From: CAYYBE01 sp964470345
Lineage (GTDB): Bacteria > Babelota > Babeliae > Babelales > Babelaceae
Direction of reading: 5' to 3'
Length of the DNA stretch: 43,789 nt
Assembly (NCBI GenBank): GCA_964470345.1
Contig: CAYYBE010000010.1
Coordinates: 1-43,789 of the forward strand
The notes beneath the pieces were generated by a model that had not been told where the DNA came from, did not search any database, and was given only the letters and a program-made list of their open reading frames with translations. A program made the position numbers and the translations under genes. This document shows, piece after piece, positions 15,802 through 24,780 of the stretch (within the stretch, counting starts at the first letter, position 1; every line of letters starts with the position of its first letter).

Positions 15802-18800
15802 ATGAAGTTTCGATTTTTGCATACGGCGTGGGCACGCGCTATTCTTTTTGGTTTTATTTTTTTCTCTTGTATTTCTCTTGATCAAGTGGCGAGTACAACG
15901 CAAGCTGCGCAGATGCAAGCAACGGCCGACCAGACCGATTTGAGCGGTTTTGATGATATCTCTTTTGAAGAACCAACGATTATTATTGTCGAAGCACCGA
16001 AAGCAACGAAAGCAGGTGAGCCTACCTCGTCAGAAGTTACCTTGCCGATCGAAGTTCCTGTCTTGGGCACCATCGACATGGTTCTTGACGACAGCGGTGA
16101 CTTTAAAGCCCGCTATCCATCGCAGGGCAAACCGTGGTCGCTTGGGATTTTGACAATCAATTACGGTGAATTTGTTATGAAGGGAAAAGGCGGGGCGCTC
16201 GGTTATCTTGCCAAGACAACCGTGTTTGGCAAGACTGCTACTATTGGTTTAAAAGAGAAAAAAGATGACCGTCTGACCTTTGGTATCACGTTTGATTCAA
16301 AACCGCAATTAACCCTCATTCCCGGTGTACCATTTTCGATTGATAGTGCTGATGTTGTTCTCAAAAAAGAGAAGCCGATTGATTTTGTAATTAATGGGTC
16401 CATTGGTGGGCAGAATGTGGCTTTAACGCTTACGATGGGAAAAGAAGCGATTGATGGGAAAGTTGAGCTTGTTGATATTCTATTAACATCGATAGTTCCC
16501 CAATTGAGTGGGACGCCTTTAAACTCGGTAATGATTACGAGTGGATCGCTTACGATAGAAAGTCTTATTAAAAAAAAGAGTGTGAAACCGCTTACGGCAC
16601 AAGAGAAGAAAAAACTCGCTGCAAAATATACGCTTGAAGCAAAAGTTGATCTTGCGCGTACGTTAGAAACCGTTGGCGCACAAGAAAGTACTGAAAAGAA
16701 AAAGAGTGCTTTTGAGATGATGGTAACGGGGCAAGCGGGAGATATTTCGTTAACGGCTGCACTTGCATCGCTCAAAATCCCTGGATTTGGAACACTTGAA
16801 AATACACTGTTAAAAGCAGAAGTTGTTGGTGGGAAAAAATCAGTTGAGCTTGCGGGCAATGCCCAAATTTCACTGATGGGTAACACCTATAAGCTTAACG
16901 TGAGCGCGCAACTCAAATCAGGTGATATTATTTTCTCGGGCAAAATTGATCCCTCACAAACAGTTACCGTTGCCAACGTGGTAATTAATAATGGGGTTAT
17001 TTCCTTTTCAACAAAAGAAAAGCAGTTTTCTCTTTCGGGTGACGCAGATATTTTGGACAGAAAAACAAAAGTCTCTTTGAGCTTCGATCCAAAGGGTGGC
17101 TTTGAGGGGAAAGCGGAAATGGTGACGGGAAAAGAAAAACCGATTCGTCCATTTGCTTCGCTCAATATTCCCGTCGTTAAAGATATTGAACTAAAAGATC
17201 CCTATTTTAGATTTGTAAAAGCTGCCGATGGTTCGCTTGAACTTGCTCTGCACGGCAATGTTCAAATCTATGTTCCTATCGAAGGTGATCTATTTATGCG
17301 CAAAGTAGGGAGTAAAACGATCTATCTGCTTAAAGCGCAAGCGCCAAAAAACTTTAAACTCTCTGATGGCATGAGTTCGTTAAAAGGTACGCTTTTTGAT
17401 AACATTACGCTAAACCAATTTAACTTTGTTGTCAGCAGTGATGATTATGACGAGCAAGTAAAAAAAGGTGTAGAAAAAACAGGGGAAACAAGCCCAGATG
17501 TGTTTAAATATCATAAGGGCTTGAACTTCGTTGCACAAGCGACGCTCTCAGGTTCGTTAGCACCAGCAGGAAAATTGCTCAACGAAGAAGGCTCGGTGAT
17601 TACCATCGTTGCAAGTCTTGATCCTTCAAATCCATTAAATTCAGTGTTCAGGGCTGATGTCCCCTCAGGTATCGTAATTAAAAATGATCAGGTGACGCTC
17701 GACAAATTTTCCCTCGAAATCAAAGGAAACCCACTTCCTTCTCTTGCATTACTAACCCAAATGCATATTAAGCCAAGCTCGCATGATGACTGGCTTGCCT
17801 TTACCGTTCGTATTGGTGTAAGCGCACTTGATGCGATGCTCGCTGGCACGTTGCGCTGTGAAGGAGAGGGCGGCGCTGACTGCTACTGGCATAACCCTGT
17901 TGGCATCAAAGGGCTTGATATAGCATACGTTGCCTTACAGGGTGGTATTAACTACGAAAGCTTTGCTGCAACAGGATTACCAAGCAATCTCGGTTTTGCG
18001 GGCTCGATGAAGATTAATGACAAAGTAGTGATGGTTGCTACGAACGTTGATACGGGTAAGCCGGACAATTTTATGATTGCTGGTGCTGTTGAGCAGCTTA
18101 CGCTTCACGATATTATTGTTGTTGCGCAAAAATTGACGGCTGGGGCGCTTAAAGAAATTGCTCTTCCTGAGTTTGATGTAGCACTTGAAGATGTTTCGGT
18201 CTACATGGTTCCGCAAGATAAGATCATGATCGGTGAAATTGAATTTAATAAAGGCTTTAGTCTTTCTGGCCGTTTACGTTTGGGCAAACTTTTTGAAGCT
18301 GGAGTTGAGGGGCGTCTTATCAGTGGGCTTAATGGCGGCGCTTATTTTACGGGCTATTGTACGCCGGTCAATCTTGCCGGTGTCTTAAAGATTACGCGCT
18401 CAAAGCAAGATAAAGAAGGGCGTCTGACTGAAACTGATTGGAAGAAGTTGAACGCTGATGTTGCTAAAACAACGACAAATCTTGCAACAGCTAATGAAAC
18501 GGCCAATCAACTTGCCAAAGATGCTTCGGTGCAAATTGATTCGAAAAAGCAGAAAGAGTTAGCGAAAGCAAAACAAGCAGCGTTTGATGCGCAACGGGAA
18601 AGTGTGCGTGCGCAAGCTACTTTGCGCCGTGCCTATGCCACGAGTAATGGACCGTATCTTGATCTTCGTGCAAGTTTACAAGAACAACGCTTTAAAGTTT
18701 CTGGTCGCTTTGAAATAGCAGATATTTTTTCACAGGATTCATTCTTAGAGATTGGTAATAAGGGCATACGCTTTGCGTTTGATACGGTGCTCGGCGATGC

Positions 18801-20226
18801 GATGTTTAAGGGAGTGCCGGTATTACAAGCACGCATAGAAGCTGCTTCAAAAGGGAATGTTTCAAATCCCGATTTTGAGGTCGATATTAAATTTGCGAAT
18901 AACGTAAGCAATTTGATCGAAGACAAAGTAAAAGAAGGTCTTTCATTTATCAAAGATCAGGTAAAAGCGGGAACAACGCAAGCGCAAGATGAGATTCGTA
19001 AGCTTGACGCTGCGATTGTTGATGGAAAAGCAAAAGTGGCAGCTGCAAGTCGTGATGTTGAAAATGCAAAAGCGGCACTTGATGCACTTGATAAAGCGCA
19101 ACGTGATATTGATCGAGTGATGCAAGACCAGCAGGATAAGGTAAATAGCCTGAGTCGCCAGGTGGATGATATGCAAAATAAAATAGACTCTGCAAAACGT
19201 GATTTTGAAGATAAACCCCTCTGGGCAAAGATTCTTTACGGCTGGGCGCAAGCGGGTGGTGAGATCACGGCATACGGAACGGCGCTTGCAGGGTTGGTTG
19301 CAGCCAAAGAAGTTGCTAACGCTGTGCTTGAAGGTTTGAAACAGATTGGTAAAGGTTCAGTAAAAGCTGCGCAAGAAACGGCACGGGGATCATTAATTGC
19401 TACCAAAGGCTTTTTGGATACGGTTGGTAAGGGTGTTGTTGAGGGATCACTTCTTGCAGCCCGTGGCTCAGGAATTGGTCTTCTGACCGCAACGCGTGAA
19501 GCCGCAGGCGCTGTTCTTGAAGCGGGTAAATTATGGGCAACCATTTCATTGGCCTACGCAATGCCTGTTAATGTTTCGGGTTTGTCGTATCGTGGTTCTC
19601 TGCAAGAGCTTGCATCAGGCAGATTAGGCAATGTGCAGTGTGAGATGAGAATCTTGGGTGGCTTGCTTGGTGATATTTTGCATAAAGATGAATTAAAAGT
19701 AACGAGAATTAGTGTTTCGCTGGATATTAGATCTCCAATCGAAAGCTTAAATGCAATTGCTAATGAAGCAGTTGATTCTGTTTCAGCGCAGGTGAAAGCA
19801 AAGCAAGAGGCATACAAAAAGCTTGAAGCAGATGCACAAAAAGTGATCGACCAGATTAAGAGCTGGCAAGCTGGTGGTGTACCTGCGGGTGGTCTTTCAG
19901 CAGCGGATCAAGAATTGCTAAGAAAAGCAAAAACGATGGACATTGAGACGCTTAAAGCTGAGTTGATTAAACAGGCGCAAGAAGCAAAAACGAAAGAGCT
20001 TAAGAATAAAATTGGAGCGATTAAAGCGAGCAAAAATTTAGCGCTGCTCAATAATTTTGTAATTAAATTAAGCAAGCAGCCAGAAGATCAGCAACTGAGG
20101 GACACCGTTGAAAAATACGTTAAGATTGTGCAAAAAGATCTCGCAGGAGTTGGTATTAAGTTTGATAGTTTAGAAGAGATGGCTGCGGTAAAAGTGATGC
20201 TTGATAGCATGAAGCAAGAGAAGTAA
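15802..20226 (+). CDS. Giant exported beta-rich and coiled-coil protein (1,474 residues)
   Basis: The start is the ATG at 15802 behind GGGGGAG. Residues 1-35 contain an export signal. Residues 60-860 are long runs of amphipathic beta-strands with weak internal repetition (SGSLTIES, INNGVISFS, LDKFSLEIKGN), reminiscent in texture of AsmA/TamB-like lipid-transfer or beta-solenoid proteins; no family is recognised. A first coiled coil is at about 877-960 and a second at about 1039-1138 (DAAIVDGKAKVAAASRDVEN). A Gly/Ala-rich helical stretch runs 1139-1253, a beta patch follows, and a third coiled coil fills about 1317-1433. One Cys pair (CEGEGGADC) lies near 690. It is the largest complete gene here. 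A surface, envelope-bridging or secreted role is inference. Confidence 0.8.
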   Translation: MKFRFLHTAWARAILFGFIFFSCISLDQVASTTQAAQMQATADQTDLSGFDDISFEEPTIIIVEAPKATKAGEPTSSEVTLPIEVPVLGTIDMVLDDSGDFKARYPSQGKPWSLGILTINYGEFVMKGKGGALGYLAKTTVFGKTATIGLKEKKDDRLTFGITFDSKPQLTLIPGVPFSIDSADVVLKKEKPIDFVINGSIGGQNVALTLTMGKEAIDGKVELVDILLTSIVPQLSGTPLNSVMITSGSLTIESLIKKKSVKPLTAQEKKKLAAKYTLEAKVDLARTLETVGAQESTEKKKSAFEMMVTGQAGDISLTAALASLKIPGFGTLENTLLKAEVVGGKKSVELAGNAQISLMGNTYKLNVSAQLKSGDIIFSGKIDPSQTVTVANVVINNGVISFSTKEKQFSLSGDADILDRKTKVSLSFDPKGGFEGKAEMVTGKEKPIRPFASLNIPVVKDIELKDPYFRFVKAADGSLELALHGNVQIYVPIEGDLFMRKVGSKTIYLLKAQAPKNFKLSDGMSSLKGTLFDNITLNQFNFVVSSDDYDEQVKKGVEKTGETSPDVFKYHKGLNFVAQATLSGSLAPAGKLLNEEGSVITIVASLDPSNPLNSVFRADVPSGIVIKNDQVTLDKFSLEIKGNPLPSLALLTQMHIKPSSHDDWLAFTVRIGVSALDAMLAGTLRCEGEGGADCYWHNPVGIKGLDIAYVALQGGINYESFAATGLPSNLGFAGSMKINDKVVMVATNVDTGKPDNFMIAGAVEQLTLHDIIVVAQKLTAGALKEIALPEFDVALEDVSVYMVPQDKIMIGEIEFNKGFSLSGRLRLGKLFEAGVEGRLISGLNGGAYFTGYCTPVNLAGVLKITRSKQDKEGRLTETDWKKLNADVAKTTTNLATANETANQLAKDASVQIDSKKQKELAKAKQAAFDAQRESVRAQATLRRAYATSNGPYLDLRASLQEQRFKVSGRFEIADIFSQDSFLEIGNKGIRFAFDTVLGDAMFKGVPVLQARIEAASKGNVSNPDFEVDIKFANNVSNLIEDKVKEGLSFIKDQVKAGTTQAQDEIRKLDAAIVDGKAKVAAASRDVENAKAALDALDKAQRDIDRVMQDQQDKVNSLSRQVDDMQNKIDSAKRDFEDKPLWAKILYGWAQAGGEITAYGTALAGLVAAKEVANAVLEGLKQIGKGSVKAAQETARGSLIATKGFLDTVGKGVVEGSLLAARGSGIGLLTATREAAGAVLEAGKLWATISLAYAMPVNVSGLSYRGSLQELASGRLGNVQCEMRILGGLLGDILHKDELKVTRISVSLDIRSPIESLNAIANEAVDSVSAQVKAKQEAYKKLEADAQKVIDQIKSWQAGGVPAGGLSAADQELLRKAKTMDIETLKAELIKQAQEAKTKELKNKIGAIKASKNLALLNNFVIKLSKQPEDQQLRDTVEKYVKIVQKDLAGVGIKFDSLEEMAAVKVMLDSMKQEK

Positions 20227-20259
20227 AAAACAGGGCAGCGTATCTGTACGTTGCCCTGT
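20225..20259 (-). terminator. Intrinsic terminator of the 21999-20280 operon
   Basis: A 13-bp stem with one G-U pair (20230-20242 with 20247-20259) is followed on the minus strand by six T residues. It lies 20 bases past the stop of the cysteine-repeat gene. In the plus direction the T-run is poor. Confidence 0.8.
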
Positions 20260-20279
20260 TAATAATTCTTACTGTATGA

Positions 20280-21401
20280 CTAGTCGTTTGACGTTGTTCC
20301 GAGTGCGTCCATGCATACATCATCGCACTTTGATTTAATTTCTCCGAGGTTGAGCGTACAACCTTTTCCGGCTGAAGATGAAGAGGTACCAATTTGTGCT
20401 TCTCCACACAATGCTCTCCCCTCACCGTACCCAGCGTAACATTTAACGTTCGTTGGAGAGCAGTCCTTCTTTTTAAAAAGATTAACAAAGTCTGCGACTC
20501 TAAATCCTGTTTTATCGAGAACGGTGAATGAGATATCTTCAGGCTTAAAAGTTGTTTGGTGCATTTCTTGGCAGCGATTTCTGCAGGCATTTTGTACGTC
20601 GCCCGGTTTTATTTGGCAGCCGCCCTGTAGAGGGTTAAATCCTCTATTCGCCTGAATTTTACCACAGCTCAATGTATTTTCTCCTGATCCTGCAAAGCAT
20701 TCGATTTCTGCGTGAGGACAATGCCCGTCGTTGGTAACAAGTTCAAGAGCATCGGGAATTGATCCAGCGACGTTAAGGGTGAATTTTGCAGCTGCTTTTG
20801 CGCCTTCGGTAGCAAAATCAACACCTGGCTTAACAATCATGAATGCAGGTTTGATAGCTTTGCCATAGACGGTATCTGCTTGATCTTTAAACCAGTTAAC
20901 AGCATCCTGAATTTTTAATTTGTCATACAGGTATTTTACGCCAGTCTTATCGAGCGTAATATCGATCCCTTGTCCAACATAACGCAGACCGGTTTGAAGC
21001 CCCTTAACGCCAGCTTCACCCCAATCTTTGACTTTGCCGGGAAGGTCTTCAATAAAATCGAAAATATCATGAATAGCGCTTTTTACTTGAATTTTATACG
21101 AGCCATCAGTGTCTTTGTAAGCAACAAACGTCGCATTACCTGGTTCAGTGTAGGTGCCTGTTTCTCGGTCGGGTAAATTAAAAATAGTTTTACTTAATGA
21201 GCATGCACCGCGTTGAGTTCGGTCATTTCCTTTTGGTTGTACAAGCGTAAATCGTGCATCGGTACAAGCTCCAACCCATTGGGTGCGCCAGCCAACCGGC
21301 TTGTCGGTCATATTATAGAATACGAGGGTAGTTGCGTGGAGCGTTTCAAGGCTCATGGCAAATCCCCCAAAAACAAGTATGAGAATCTGTTTTTTTACCA
21401 T
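20280..21401 (-). CDS. Secreted protein with shared beta-domain and two Cys-rich repeats
   Basis: The product is 373 residues from an ATG behind GGGGAT. The signal peptide ends near residue 23. Residues 24-110 (ATTLVFYNMTDKPVGW, WVGACTDARF, ACSLSKTIFN, GTYTEPGNATF) match the N-terminal domain of the 9175 protein, including its two Cys. The middle has helical IKPxF and VKPGVDF segments like those of the long partners. Two tandem Cys-rich repeats fill about 228-290 and 313-373. The pattern is C, then IECFAGSGE or VKCYAGYGE, then LxCG, then GC, then CxxxC. This is the last gene of a three-gene minus operon. The function is unknown. Confidence 0.75.
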   Translation of the reverse strand: MVKKQILILVFGGFAMSLETLHATTLVFYNMTDKPVGWRTQWVGACTDARFTLVQPKGNDRTQRGACSLSKTIFNLPDRETGTYTEPGNATFVAYKDTDGSYKIQVKSAIHDIFDFIEDLPGKVKDWGEAGVKGLQTGLRYVGQGIDITLDKTGVKYLYDKLKIQDAVNWFKDQADTVYGKAIKPAFMIVKPGVDFATEGAKAAAKFTLNVAGSIPDALELVTNDGHCPHAEIECFAGSGENTLSCGKIQANRGFNPLQGGCQIKPGDVQNACRNRCQEMHQTTFKPEDISFTVLDKTGFRVADFVNLFKKKDCSPTNVKCYAGYGEGRALCGEAQIGTSSSSAGKGCTLNLGEIKSKCDDVCMDALGTTSND

Positions 21402-21423
21402 AACTATCCCCTAAAATAATCTC

Positions 21424-21762
21424 TTACTTTTCATCGTCTTGCATGTGCATACCCTGACGCGCTTGCATAAACGGCGCGTAATTTTTGCTATTGAGCATGG
21501 CTTGGCGGTAACTGTTTTCTAAAAATTCTTTGTGCATCTTGGTTATATATACCGACCCCCTCTCATTGATCTCAAGCCCTTTTTGTTGTGGAGCTTGTGG
21601 TTGTTGAGCAGGGATAGCATTGTCGGGAACTATGAGTTGAACAACGCACGCAACAGGTATATTGGATGTGATCTGAATCTGTACAGCGGGGGCGGGATGC
21701 GCTGTGACGACCCCGCTAACGCTGACACTCAAGATCATTACTAAAAACTGAGTCGTTTTCAT
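21424..21762 (-). CDS. Small secreted protein with Pro/Gln-rich linker
   Basis: The product is 112 residues from an ATG behind AAAGGA. The signal peptide runs to about residue 21 (VTAHPAPA). A short beta section, then a QQPQAPQQ linker, then a charged helix (HKEFLENSYRQAMLNS) and a Met-rich tail. No family is recognised. It is the second gene of the minus operon, 12 bases after the 21775 gene and 22 bases before the Cys-repeat gene. Confidence 0.65.
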   Translation of the reverse strand: MKTTQFLVMILSVSVSGVVTAHPAPAVQIQITSNIPVACVVQLIVPDNAIPAQQPQAPQQKGLEINERGSVYITKMHKEFLENSYRQAMLNSKNYAPFMQARQGMHMQDDEK

Positions 21763-21774
21763 GTAACGATCCTT

Positions 21775-21999
21775 TTAGTTTTCTGGATGACCGAAGGGGG
21801 TGAGAACTTCACCTGCCAAATCAACGGTTTCCCGGGGTGTTTCTGGTAAGTCAGTAAAGACTGAACCAACAACATTGCCTGATTGGCGGATGACTCTGCC
21901 AGGATAACCTAAAAGATTATTGTCGCTGTAGGCATTGCTTACGCAAGCAAACATGCTTACCACTACCAGCCCGACCGATACAATTGTCATTTTTTTCAT
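21775..21999 (-). CDS. Very small secreted protein, operon leader
   Basis: The ATG at 21999 follows AAAGGAG, giving 74 residues; an upstream start at 22026 would extend it but spoils the signal peptide. The signal ends near residue 24 (VSNAYS). The mature part of about 50 residues has GYPGRVIRQSGNVVGSVF and ends with LTPFGHPEN, an extended Gly/Pro-rich chain. The function is unknown. It heads a three-gene operon. Confidence 0.65.
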   Translation of the reverse strand: MKKMTIVSVGLVVVSMFACVSNAYSDNNLLGYPGRVIRQSGNVVGSVFTDLPETPRETVDLAGEVLTPFGHPEN

Positions 22000-22288
22000 A
22001 GAAACTCCTTTATAGTTGTGAATCATTTCTTTTTATGAACTTCTATACCTAGCCTATCATATAAATGTTTTCAGTCGCAATAAAGCGAGGAAGATTTAAA
22101 ACTATTGATTTTCTAATTGAAAATCTTTTAATCTGAGTAATGTAACGAGCTGGAGCAGAGTTAGTGGGGAAATAACGGCGAGAAGGTGGAAGTTCGCAAG
22201 AGGTGAAAAAGAGAGAAGGCTCAAAATAGACCTGGGGAAAAACTTAAAGAAAACTGCAAAAAATCTAACATTTTATCTAGGAGAAGGT
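22000..22288. other. Divergent intergenic region
   Basis: This 289-base gap separates the minus operon from the plus gene at 22289. It holds a weak minus-strand promoter candidate (TTTATT at 22084-22079 and TATGAT at 22061-22056, 17-base spacer). It also holds an AT-rich hairpin, GATTTTC-TAATT-GAAAATC plus TTTT, at 22107-22129. I see no gene in it. Confidence 0.4.
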
Positions 22289-22903
22289 ATGAAAAGATTA
22301 CTCGTGTTAAGTGTGGGGCTGCTTGCTAGCGCCTCGATGTTTGGAGCGGGCGCGAATCCAGTAGTGTGTGAGTCGACAATTGATTTTAATGGCATTGCGG
22401 ATGTTTTAGAGAGTAATGATTTAAGATCAGTTGTAAGTGTTATTCCGGGCACGGAAGCTTTGGTGGCAAAATTAAAACAATTAGCAGGAATTCTCAGAAG
22501 TCTTGGGAAAATTAATGTTGATCTTTGTAAGCTCAAAGCGAGTGGGCTTAAGTTTGGCAACCAGGTAAAATGCTTGAAGGCAAAACCGCAAACAAAGCAG
22601 GGACCTAGATCGGTTGTTTGTGCCCCGTATGATTGTGGTGGTACAAAAACAGATTGCATTCATAATACGCTTGGTCAAGCAAAAATAATCCTTCGAACGC
22701 TATTTGACGACTTTGTTGGTTCTCAAGAAGGAGATAAGGTTGTTAAAGGACTTTTATTACAAATACTTGAGCTTGTTGATCAAGCAGATTTAGCTAATAA
22801 AATTTCTTCTGCGGCATTACCGGTTTCAGAAAAAGTTTTGAAAGTATTTGAAGGCGCTCAAAAGATTATTCCTGCAGATAAACCTGTTACAACGAGAGCG
22901 TAA
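22289..22903 (+). CDS. Secreted Cys-containing helical protein
   Basis: The product is 204 residues from an ATG behind TAGGAGAAGG. The signal peptide ends near residue 20 (SMFGAGA). The centre has several Cys residues (CAPYDCGGTKTDC) and helical segments on either side. The part after the Cys cluster (LFDDFVGSQEGDKVV) loosely resembles the equivalent part of the next gene, which also has a central Cys cluster, so the two may be distant duplicates. They are 32 bases apart and likely co-transcribed up to the terminator at 23590. Confidence 0.7.
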   Translation: MKRLLVLSVGLLASASMFGAGANPVVCESTIDFNGIADVLESNDLRSVVSVIPGTEALVAKLKQLAGILRSLGKINVDLCKLKASGLKFGNQVKCLKAKPQTKQGPRSVVCAPYDCGGTKTDCIHNTLGQAKIILRTLFDDFVGSQEGDKVVKGLLLQILELVDQADLANKISSAALPVSEKVLKVFEGAQKIIPADKPVTTRA

Positions 22904-22935
22904 GTTTGTTGATTGCATAAAAAAAGGGAGAAAAT

Positions 22936-23559
22936 ATGAAAAAAATATTGTTAGGACTTTCTGTAGCGATAAGCTTTTCCTTCTTGCAAGGGGACGATAA
23001 AATTGTAACTGGGAGTATGCTTTTTGATGACGTAAAAAGTACAGTTGGGTCAGTGGTTCGTTCGGTAGGTGTGTTTAAGAATTTGCCGGATAACTTTAAG
23101 AAATTAGGACAAAAGATAAACTGTATATCAGATTCTAAGGCTACGGGTTGTTCCTGTGAAACTGACGCTAAGTGCTTTGCATCTGCACTGATTATGTTAG
23201 ATGATTTTATAGCTCAGCTGAGTGAAGCTCTTATTGGAAAAGTTGTGCAAGAAGGTGCTGGATTAAAATTTGTAAAACAAGGTGTTGTTATGAGCCTTAC
23301 AGATCTTATCCAAAGCGCTATAGCATATAAGAAAAAAACAACTAAGGCTGCCGCATCTCCAGCAATGCAAGGGTTTATTTCTACGTTGGGCGTCAACGCG
23401 TTGCGGATCCAGTCGGTGACTGAAGATGTGATCCCAATGGTTACGTTTGCTTTGGACCCTATTGGTTCTGCAGCAGCTGTTTCACCTGCTCAGCAAGCTA
23501 TAATAAATTCGGAACCTGTTACGGTCAATAAGGGAGACATTAGCGAACTTGATCTCTAA
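22936..23559 (+). CDS. Secreted Cys-containing helical protein, possible relative of 22289
   Basis: The product is 207 residues from an ATG behind AAGGGAG. A short signal peptide (ISFSFLQG) is followed by a helical part with a central Cys cluster (CISDSKATGCSCETDAKC) and then a long helix-rich tail. No family is recognised. An intrinsic terminator lies 30 bases after the stop. Confidence 0.7.
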   Translation: MKKILLGLSVAISFSFLQGDDKIVTGSMLFDDVKSTVGSVVRSVGVFKNLPDNFKKLGQKINCISDSKATGCSCETDAKCFASALIMLDDFIAQLSEALIGKVVQEGAGLKFVKQGVVMSLTDLIQSAIAYKKKTTKAAASPAMQGFISTLGVNALRIQSVTEDVIPMVTFALDPIGSAAAVSPAQQAIINSEPVTVNKGDISELDL

Positions 23560-23589
23560 GAATTGTAATAAAAATCTATTTTAGATTTT

Positions 23590-23617
23590 GAGGAGGGTTC
23601 CGAACCCTCCTCTTTTT
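23590..23617 (+). terminator. Intrinsic terminator
   Basis: GAGGAGGGTT (23590-23599) pairs with AACCCTCCTC (23603-23612), followed by five T residues. The stem is almost the same as in the terminator at 24030. Confidence 0.9.
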
Positions 23618-23631
23618 AAGAAGGGGGACAT

Positions 23632-24003
23632 ATGAAGAAGATGTTATTTTTTTGCGGCATAGCTTTAATGGTTACGGAATGTTGGGGCACGGTACCTAAG
23701 TTTCAGGACAAAGAGCTCGCAGAGGCAATGAATATTGTCCGCCATAAGATAGATGCATTTAAAAACGATGAAGTTCTTAAAGCTCTTCAGGCAGAACAGG
23801 CAAAGCTTTTAGAGCAAATTAAGATCGAAAAAGATGTAAGAGCGCTTGCTCGATTAAATAAATATCAAAATACGGTAACGCACAAAATCACCACATATCC
23901 GATGAATAAAAAAATGGCGTTAGAGAAATTACAAGAAGCGCTTGAATCTTTAGAGTTTGTATTGTACGTCATCAATCCTTTTGAATTTCAGGCAATGGCG
24001 TAA
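23632..24003 (+). CDS. Small secreted helical protein
   Basis: The product is 123 residues from an ATG behind AAGGGGG. The signal peptide runs to about residue 20 (TECWGTVP). The mature part is one or two long charged helices (LQAEQAKLLEQIKIEKDVRAL), likely coiled-coil. No family is recognised. The gene is bracketed by twin terminators at 23590 and 24030, so it is probably its own transcription unit. Confidence 0.65.
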   Translation: MKKMLFFCGIALMVTECWGTVPKFQDKELAEAMNIVRHKIDAFKNDEVLKALQAEQAKLLEQIKIEKDVRALARLNKYQNTVTHKITTYPMNKKMALEKLQEALESLEFVLYVINPFEFQAMA

Positions 24004-24029
24004 TCTGTTCAATGGACCTAATAGTTTGT

Positions 24030-24057
24030 GAGGAGGGTCTCAAACCCTCCTCTTTTT
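24030..24057 (+). terminator. Intrinsic terminator
   Basis: GAGGAGGGT (24030-24038) pairs with ACCCTCCTC (24044-24052), followed by five T residues. Confidence 0.9.
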
Positions 24058-24120
24058 ATTGTAAAACAGGTTACACTCATACGTGTAAGGGTATGCCCCT
24101 TGCCGAAAGATGGGGATTTT

Positions 24121-24687
24121 ATGAAGACGGTACTCAAAAAGAGTTTGGTTATAGGAGTTTCTTTTCTGCTTTCTTTGTGCGCTCAAGCAAAAGATGAGCA
24201 AGTGGTGCAGGAGAAGGCGCCGCAGCTGACCATTGCAGAACAGATTGCTCAAAAAGAGCATGAGATTGAAAAGGTAAAAAAGATCATGTCCAAGCAGCGC
24301 CAAGAGGCGCAGCGGTCAGTTGAGAATGCAAGTGATGTATTGGAGCGAGAGGCGGGGCGGTTTGCAACGCGGCGGCAGATGGCAAAGCTGCCTGACGATT
24401 ACGAAGATCTTGAAGGCTGGGATGCCGCAAAAGAAAAGGCTGCGGTAGTAGCGCAAAAAACTGCCTACGCAACAGCAGAATATGCTACCAAGGGTGCGCA
24501 GTTGTTTCTTGATTATGTTGTTCACCCGTTGGCGGTGCACCCAAAATCGGTCAAACAGCTTTGGAAGTTGGGAACGCTTGAAAAAGATGAGTACTTTTTG
24601 AAGCGTGAACAGGAGAAAAAGCTGAAGGGCGTAGAAGAAAAACCAGCCGTGGGCGAGAAAGATTCTGGCGTTGATACAAGCAAATAG
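24121..24687 (+). CDS. Secreted coiled-coil protein
   Basis: The ATG at 24121 follows TGGGGA, giving 188 residues; frame sequence upstream of it crosses the previous terminator and is not coding. The signal peptide ends near residue 23 (LCAQAKD). Residues 35-80 are a charged coiled coil (EHEIEKVKKIMSKQRQEAQR). A central Ala-rich helix and a Lys/Glu-rich tail complete it. No family is recognised. smpB follows 93 bases later. Confidence 0.65.
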   Translation: MKTVLKKSLVIGVSFLLSLCAQAKDEQVVQEKAPQLTIAEQIAQKEHEIEKVKKIMSKQRQEAQRSVENASDVLEREAGRFATRRQMAKLPDDYEDLEGWDAAKEKAAVVAQKTAYATAEYATKGAQLFLDYVVHPLAVHPKSVKQLWKLGTLEKDEYFLKREQEKKLKGVEEKPAVGEKDSGVDTSK

Positions 24688-24780
24688 CTGAGAAGAAAAT
24701 GGAATGCCTTATGAGCCTCGGTTGCTGCGAAATATGGGCAGAACGTTAACTTTGCACGCGTCTCCTGGTATTCTGGCAGT

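Noticed and set aside
18943..19251. Overlapping minus frames inside the giant gene
   Set aside because: They are antisense to coiled-coil coding sequence and lack start signals.
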